From the NCBI GenBank assembly GCA_963691655.1, contig OY829326.1:141936998-142000997 (forward strand): a stretch of 64,000 nt of DNA, written 5' to 3'. This document shows positions 57,541 to 64,000 of the stretch, piece after piece (positions within the stretch are counted from its first letter, which is position 1; each line of letters starts with the position of its first letter). Position numbers and translations under genes: made by a program. This DNA is from Toxonevra muliebris (Eukaryota > Arthropoda > Insecta > Diptera > Pallopteridae). Under the pieces are notes generated by a model. The model ran no database searches, had not been told where the DNA came from, and was given only the letters and a program-made list of their open reading frames with translations.

Positions 57541-59800
57541 TGGCCAGAAAAAGAGGCAATTTGAATTTGTACTAGTTCAATTGAACCCAGAAAGTATTAA
57601 TTCAGAAAGTTTAAAAAAAGCTTTGCACTTAAAATAGTCAAATTGAATTCAAGAAGTTGTCATTATTATTCGGAAAAGTCAAATTGGATTCAGAACCCGT
57701 CAATTTTTAATTCAGACTAAATAGTCTAAATAGTTATTTAAAAATATCAATCACTATAAATGAAATATTTCTATTATAAAAACTTTGATCTGTGTTCATC
57801 CCTGGGAAAGTGCCACATATTTGAATGTCCCCAAGATGTTTAAACATTTTTAGTGAATTAAGTTTTTAGAATTTAGAGACAGTGGTTTGAGTTCATCAGA
57901 TATAATAAATTAACTAATTTATAGCAGTTGCTTGACGAGAGCCTCAGAGTTTCCTTTTAAGATAGACGCCGTAGGTTCAAGGTATGGATAGCAATGGTAT
58001 TTGCTTCACTGAAAGGAACCTTCCTCAATGCTTTTCGACACGAAAAAGTCCCGTATTTCCAGCATGAAATCTGGTTACTTTATTCTAACACCATCACTCA
58101 AAATTGTTCAAAATTACTGGCTATTTAAGAAAAGTTAGACTAAGAACACCTCAAAACGTTACTCGCTTTCGATAGATTTAATATTTAATAAGATTTAACC
58201 ATTGACATGGTTGGATGGATATGTTTACAAATGATTGTGGTAGAAGTTTTAAAAAGCTGTAAAATTAGAAACGGACTCCCACTTACTATAGGCATATATG
58301 CTTAGCCTGTGCTAAATGGAGAAAAAATTCGTTTCCATCTGATCAATGCCATTTTTTTACTGTTGAGCTTCATTAGAAGCTGCGATTGGATTGAAACAAA
58401 CACGCCACGCTTTCGAGGCAGAATATCAAAGACTACAGCACTTCAAGCTATAATTATCTATCATAAACGTTGCTTTTCTTCAATGTATTTGGATAAGCTC
58501 TGGTTAGATTATGTAGGCTCAGATAAGACTGCGTAAATACTGATTAAACTGAATAGACTCACACTATACTACGTCAGCTGCATGAAATAAAAAATCTCAG
58601 TGATTATAAATTAACACGTTAAGCATTTCAGTTAAGAATTTCACATTCAAATTAAATACACTAAAAATTTAAACTCTCACAAATCCAAAATTGAACGATT
58701 TGTGTGAAGGTATGTGTATAAATGCTCAAATTTCCTGTCAAACGCTGTTTCCCATGATTTGCTACGCTCTTCAAGAGAAACAAAAATTTCGGTACATTAC
58801 ACAGCTAAGAAAAACTAACCTAAAAAGAAAAACTAGTGTTCAGTTTCAATAAATAAGCAATAAAAACGTTTTTTCGCACGCAAACACAAGTTGAAAAGTA
58901 AAAAAGAAAAATACTGCAACAACAACAAACAGCAAGCAACTCATACATCAACATAACCGAACAAAAGGAAGTCAAATGTTTGCATGTCAAAGGATCATTA
59001 GAGGCGAGAGAAAGAGAGTGAGAGAGACAGATAAAGAGACCCAACAGGAAGAAACCTAAACAAATAACAACACAACAGTAAATAAATACGTGATGGTTTT
59101 GTGCGAAAAAAAATATATGGCACATTACACATGTATACAAGTTATGTATGTATGTGTTTGTGTATACCTGTTAATGTGTATTAATTATGTGAAGAAGAGA
59201 AAGAGAAACAAGTAAAGCAGTAAGGAATAGAGGAGGAATAAAAGTGTAGTAGGAAAATATCAGCTGTTTTTTTTTTTTTTTTTTTTTTTTTTGGAGGGAG
59301 GGAATATCAAAACAAGTCAACAATACAGTATAGTTACAGTTAACTGCAGGTTTGGCTAACAGGGAGTGTTTTACTTTTAATTATACCCGTTTGCATAGAA
59401 AAAAGAAATAGCACACACATTTGTATGTTACAATAGAAGGCCTACTTTTTATTGAGATGTAGGTTAACGTGGGTGATAACGTTTTAATAAAAAAGGGTTA
59501 CTACCTGCAGTTTCTGTTTGCTGAAGAAAATGTAACTTGAACTTACAGGATACTAATTGCAAACAAATGAATTGATTTTTGAAATTATGGTTCAGTATAT
59601 TAACCTTAGAATGGCCATAAGAATTCAAGAGGATTAGAGGGTAACTTTCTACCTCAACTGAAAAATATAGCAATTTTGGAAATCAAAGAACTAAAGTTGT
59701 GCGGCCAATTAAGGATCTACACTCCCCTCACTGCATACCTTTAGATTTTTATCGACTTTAAGCGAACTTCGAAAAATTCTCATATCGAAATATTCCTCCA
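57541..59800. other. AT-rich non-coding stretch
   Basis: A T run at about 59268-59292 and a GA-rich patch near 59005-59040. No gene or TE end supported. Confidence 0.5.
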
Positions 59801-59819
59801 TTTTTCTGGGTTAGAGTTA

Positions 59820-61262
59820 GAGTTGAAGGTAGTTTGGACTAAACCAAAGTACTCAGTCTCAAAGACCATTGTACTATACTTAAGATAGAGCCAGTAGAAG
59901 AAAGTAGAAAGGCAGGATAGGATATACGAGGAGATAAAGAAGAAGAAAGGTCTAAGATCTCTCAACCTCGAACTTCTTTGTTTCACTGATGAGTTTCAGA
60001 AGCTCAGGAAAAGGGAGAGTATGGACATCATTCATACGCAAGGCATCACTACTCGACAGCGTTAATCTGATTCTTGCGAACCCCGGACAGCTACAAAGAT
60101 AGTGCTGCGTAGTGTCGTCGTCCTCAAGACACGATTGGCAGGTTGGATCTGTGACGACGCCTATGTTGGTCATGTGCTGACCACATGAGTTATACCCGGT
60201 GATGACACCCACCAGTAATCTCTGGTCCTTTCTTCTCAGTTTCAGAAGAAAATCCGCTGATTTCCTGTTAAGTTGGCTTACGAAGCTCTTTGCGGCTCTG
60301 CAGGAGGCAAGCTCGGGCCATCTTTCTCTATGGATAGATCCCACGAAATCATTGATCCAACGCATGATCTCCCCAGAACTTACGCTAAGAAAAGGTTAGG
60401 CACCCCATGGTGTAATTGCAGAATCTTCATTAGCTAGTACATTCCCTGTAATTGTGTTTTGCACTATTTAGCTTTGCCTTACTCTCGCTGACTGATTTTG
60501 AGGAGCTGGTAAGGTAAGCAAGGACCTTCAGAGTAGCTTGGCTATCACTGCAGACACCTATGCACTTCCCACGCCATCTCCTCACAATTATACAGCCCGA
60601 CACGTCTAGGATAGCGAAACCTTCGTCAGGAAGACTGTCCCCATCTGTCCAGTGAAAAAAGAGTGCTTGGTCTCATCGTCTAAGTATCTACCGGATTCAG
60701 TACCGTTTGGTTTGAGATTTTGCATCCGTCAGTATAGAAGGCATGACGGAGACCGCGAAGCACGACTTCAGGACTTAACCATTGATCACGTTCCGGAAAC
60801 CTGACATCATATCTTCTTCCGACGCTAATACTAGGCAAATAATTGTCCACGGGCATCAAGAACAGTGTACACTGTACTGACAACTGATGGTATATCTGAC
60901 TGTGCCCTACATCCGCCTCGACATGCCAGACTCCATTTAACCGGAGTCTGTAGGCCGCTCTCATCGCTTCTTTACAAATTTCAATATCCAGAAGGCATCA
61001 CCAGATGTAGTACACATTGCACCAGTGATACCCAGGCACACACTTCTCCGAAACCTGGTCAGAGAGAATACTGTGGACTTAACCAAAGTTCGTCTCCACC
61101 ATACTACGGTGACATACGTGATAATAGGTCTCACAAGAGCAATGTTTACCTAGTATACTAGAGCTGGATTCAGACCCCAAGCCTTGCCGAAAGCTCGCCT
61201 GCACTGCTTTGAGAACTCAATATTTACATTTATTTCATGGAAACGAATAAGACCTTGGTTTA
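59820..61262 (-). pseudogene. Non-LTR retrotransposon ORF2 3' half (RT end, RNase H, zinc knuckle), decayed
   Basis: The minus strand in order: NVNIEFSKQCRRAFGKAWGL, IALVRPIITYVTVVWWRRTL, FRRSVCLGITGAMCTTSGDA (end of RT/connection), FYTDGCKI (first RNase H Asp, about 60.7 kb), ICSDS-type GVCSDSQATLKVLAYL (about 60.53 kb), then from 60365 downward RWINDFVGSIHRERWPELAS, LLVGVITGYNSCGQHMTNIG and the knuckle CQSCLEDDDTTQHYLCSC (CX2CX8HX4C intact), ending at 59952 (KKFEVERS). The trailer continues to about 59820 with ctctaactctaacc tail-like repeats. Several frameshifts and stops; the 5' part including most of RT is absent. I/Jockey-like by domain order. Confidence 0.88.
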
Positions 61263-62493
61263 TTCACAACCTCCCCTCCACGCCTGGTTAAGTTTGATTC
61301 TGAAGATTAATGATTTAGTTGGTCTCTCTTAATTTAACAATTACCGTAAGAATTAGTAAGTCAACTGAATTTGGACTCATCGACATCGACAAAGGAGATA
61401 GACGAACTTTATACCTAGGCACTTTCGTTTTTCAGTCATTTTTTTTTTAGCAAATATGAAAACTCCCCAAATCGATACGAATGTGAATTTGATTAGGAAG
61501 TCTAGTCACATTTGCAGGGCCTTGCTATGTATTACAGAAAAAAAAACGAAAGCCAACTCTACTGGTTTATTCCAGAACCAGCGGGTTTCCATAGCCATTT
61601 TTGGGGCTACGGGCTTAAACAAAAATTCGATTGGTTTAAATATGAAGGATTTCATCTCAAAGGAACCCACTTTTAAAACCAATAGAGCTCAAACTCGCAC
61701 AAAGTTGAGTCAAAATTGAACGAAATCAGTAAAAAATTCATCGAGTTGGATGAACATTTTGGTCAAATAGCTCTGTTTCGGATCCATGTAACTAATCACC
61801 TACTGCGTTTAGAAAGTTTTGCCCAAAAAAATTAAAAAAAAAAAAAAATTTAATCAAAAATATTTTTGACTTTTTTTCAAAACGGAACGTTTCTCTTTTT
61901 TTTAAAAAAAGAAAGCTCAATTCTTTTCTTTTGAGAACTTTCAGATCTGAACTGGCACTTTTTATCTATAAAAATGTACCCTGAATAACTCGAAATCTAC
62001 ACCTCAAAATCAATCAATCTTCAAGCTTCACCAACATCTCATTTAAACATTTTTCAAACATAAAATTTCAAACTTTAATGTCTCATTAAAAATCTTTGAT
62101 CGACACGTGACTGAATTATTATTTAAAGAAATAAGCTACAACATATAAATTTTATTTTATTTATGATGATTACATAAAACGCTCATTAAATTATTATTGC
62201 CATCATTTCAACTAAACAACAACAAAACATAAAAATAAAATGAAATGGACAAACTAAGTTTTTGAGCTACCACTTTAAAATTGAAGTATGTTCAAATGGT
62301 AAATGGCAAGCTAAACTGTTATTATCGCTAAGCAAAATGTCATAATTATGACAATTTTAAATACCATAATTTACACAAGCGATAATTATTGTGAATGATG
62401 CATTTTAAACTAACTTTATACATATATGCTTACAATAAGTATTTAGTATTATTGAGTAGTAGATAACACTCTATATTATTAAGGCATTTTATT
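61263..62493. other. AT-rich non-coding stretch, nothing recognised
   Basis: Short frames at 61.4-61.7 kb show no recognisable product. Confidence 0.5.
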
Positions 62494-62499
62494 TACATA

Positions 62500-63079
62500 C
62501 CCAGCGGTTTTTCAGACAAGTTCTTGAAAATTAAGTGTTTAAAAAGTGCATCATTTCAACCGGAAATTGCAAAGCAACCATGCGAACAACAAATGAAGTT
62601 TTCTATTGATTAATAAAAACGAGTATCGTTCAGCGAGACGCTACGAACGATTGACTGAGCGAGAAACGAAGTGAGTTAGTTTTCACGCAACAGCGAAGTA
62701 AAGTGGTTGTGAAATTTTACGAAAAGTGTGTGTGTTTTATTTTATTTATTTTTTGCAATTGTTTTATAAAAAAAAATAAAAATGTAATAAAAGAATAAAA
62801 TAAAATGACGCAGCAATGAAAAATTATGAATGCATGAATCGATACTCGATACTTTTTTCTCTCTCCTCTCTTTCTCAACTAAAGTAAGCACAAAGCAGCG
62901 AACGAACGAGCGGAAGTGCCAATCGAACGCATTCTTTCTTGCACTTGTTTAGCGCTAAAAGTACTGCAAGCACTTAAGTGCACTACAAGCACATGTGTTC
63001 CATATATATTTTAACATTGCATGTCCTAGGAGACAAGCACTTGTTTAGCGCTATTCTAGTGCTTCCATTTACCGCTGGG
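62500..63079. mobile_element. CCCAGCGGT-ended element with 6-bp duplication TACATA
   Basis: Left tip CCCAGCGGT and inverted right tip ACCGCTGGG, flanked by TACATA at 62494-62499 and 63080-63085. 580 bp without ORF. Inside, agcgctaaa/tagcgct and aagcactt/agtgct words repeat on both strands near the right end. A 6-bp duplication is not typical of the main cut-and-paste classes in flies; class undetermined. Confidence 0.75.
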
Positions 63080-63085
63080 TACATA

Positions 63086-63655
63086 CAGACACAGACATAC
63101 ATATACTTGTGTTTGTGGATGTGATGATATATCTATGCTGTTTCTGTAATTCCGCTTAAATGGACATACATAGATGTAGTTAAATTCGCATTTATGTATT
63201 GCTATTCATATCTATGATGAATTAAAAAAGTGACGTAACTAAATAATTAAGCTTACGATCAATTATGAAAAGATTGTAACCAACTTTTGGTGAATCATTA
63301 ACAACATATAAAACTAAATTAATCAGAATTCAAAGTGCTTAGGAAATTTTGTAAATAATTACAAATTTTTAGTAATATTTATATGTTTAATAAGACCTTT
63401 CCAGAATTCATAAGCTAGTGGGAGGATCCATCGAACCAATTTTATTGCATACTAGATTAGTGGAAAGATGAGTTTCCCTGTTTTTCACTACAAAGTACAT
63501 ACATCTCTTTCCTTCTAATGAAAAAGTCTTTTCAAATCCTCTGGATTTCATAAAAGAATAAATTCTTGCAAAAAAAAAAATCCTACAAATCTATCATAAT
63601 GTCGTTTTACCCTAAAAATGTATTAACAATATCTAAGATATAACTCGTAAAAAAA
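63086..63655. other. AT-rich non-coding stretch, nothing recognised
   Basis: No repeat pair or coding signature seen. Confidence 0.5.
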
Positions 63656-64000
63656 AGTGACTCCAATTGACTTCAAATCCCCAATTGACTCCAAGTGACT
63701 CCAATTGACTTCAAATTCCCAGTTGACTCCAAAAGACTTCAAGTGACTTCAATTCACTGAAAATTCAAGGGTATTTATGTGACTCCAAGTGACTTCAAAG
63801 CAGTCATGATTTTGGAGTCATAAGATTTGCAGTATCATGATTTCAAAAAAAGACTGCACTCCCTTGACTCTAAAAAAGACTTTTCTAAATGAATAACCAA
63901 TCGGCGACTCCAAAAAAGACTTCCGAATCTGGAGTCAAATACGTTATTCAGTAACTGCAATCATGAATTGTCGGTTATTAACTGTGACTTCAAGGTATTG
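63656..64000 (-). repeat. TGAAGTCA/TGGAGTCA array, runs off the window
   Basis: Reverse complement of the 56.15-57.37 kb repeat: gactccaa(t/g)tgactt words at 8-18-bp spacing, then 'catgattttggagtcataag' and 'aaatgaataaccaatcggcg'. Here the site of the 56.2-kb LINE insertion is uninterrupted (aataaccaatcggcgactcc). The array continues past the window edge. Confidence 0.88.

Overview
Eukaryotic, very AT-rich, gene-poor DNA with the look of a higher fly (Diptera, Schizophora). The pointers are (CAA)n/(GTT)n and (CATA)n microsatellites, a tRNA-derived SINE carrying the 'aatcggcgttaaactgtagg' block that I associate from memory with fly genomes, and mariner, Tc1, maT, hAT and piggyBac-like elements together with RNase H-bearing non-LTR retrotransposons. 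I found no intact host gene, rRNA, functional tRNA, CRISPR array or bacterial gene organisation. The window reads as intergenic or intronic sequence built by layers of transposable elements (TEs), most of them dead. The family name of the fly cannot be fixed from the sequence alone.

Layout. 1-0.8 kb: GC-richer block with a 20-bp minisatellite and a hairpin. 2.4-3.0 kb: foldback element with CACAGCCACA ends. 3.2-3.8 kb: degenerate CAGACCAAAAT array. 7.8-8.5 kb: a TA-flanked Tc1-type MITE split by a CACTG-ended MITE. 8.8-9.2 kb: dimeric tRNA-SINE with target duplication. 10.7 kb: small retroposon-like element, copy 1. 11.1-12 kb: tandem array with an inserted TA-MITE. 14-18.5 kb: ~120-155-bp tandem arrays plus a CACAG-ended element. 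19, 56.8-57.4 and 63.7-64 kb: arrays built on TGAAGTCA/TGGAGTCA. 21.4-22 kb: ~135-bp satellite. 22.1 and 23.3 kb: two hAT MITEs. 24.5-25.4 kb: LINE 3' piece split by a second copy of the 8-kb MITE. 28-33 kb: three-level nest (piggyBac-type MITE inside a 3-kb hAT inside a DD37E Tc1-like element). 35 kb: unrecognised decayed ORF.

38.5-50.7 kb is a transposase graveyard: a mauritiana-type mariner, a cecropia-type mariner, two Tc1 remnants, LINE scraps, an inverted pair of CACCCAG-ended elements, and an almost intact maT (DD37D) element inserted in one of the Tc1 remnants. 52.7-54 kb: second piggyBac-type MITE and a TA-flanked GGGGAG-ended element. 56.2-57.5 kb: a dated series of events (LINE insertion, then tandem duplication) and a foldback hairpin. 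60-61.3 kb: LINE RT end/RNase H/zinc knuckle. 62.5-63.1 kb: element with CCCAGCGGT ends and a 6-bp target duplication.

Nothing here works as a pathway. The informative part is the stratigraphy: several insertions can be checked against uninterrupted paralogues inside the same window, which fixes ends and target duplications without outside data. The best candidates for undescribed families are the ~240-bp element with 12-14-bp duplications (10.7 and 44.4 kb), the CACWG/TWA-target elements, the foldback family sharing an AGCGACCCCAAAAAC core, and the 6-bp-duplication element at 62.5 kb.
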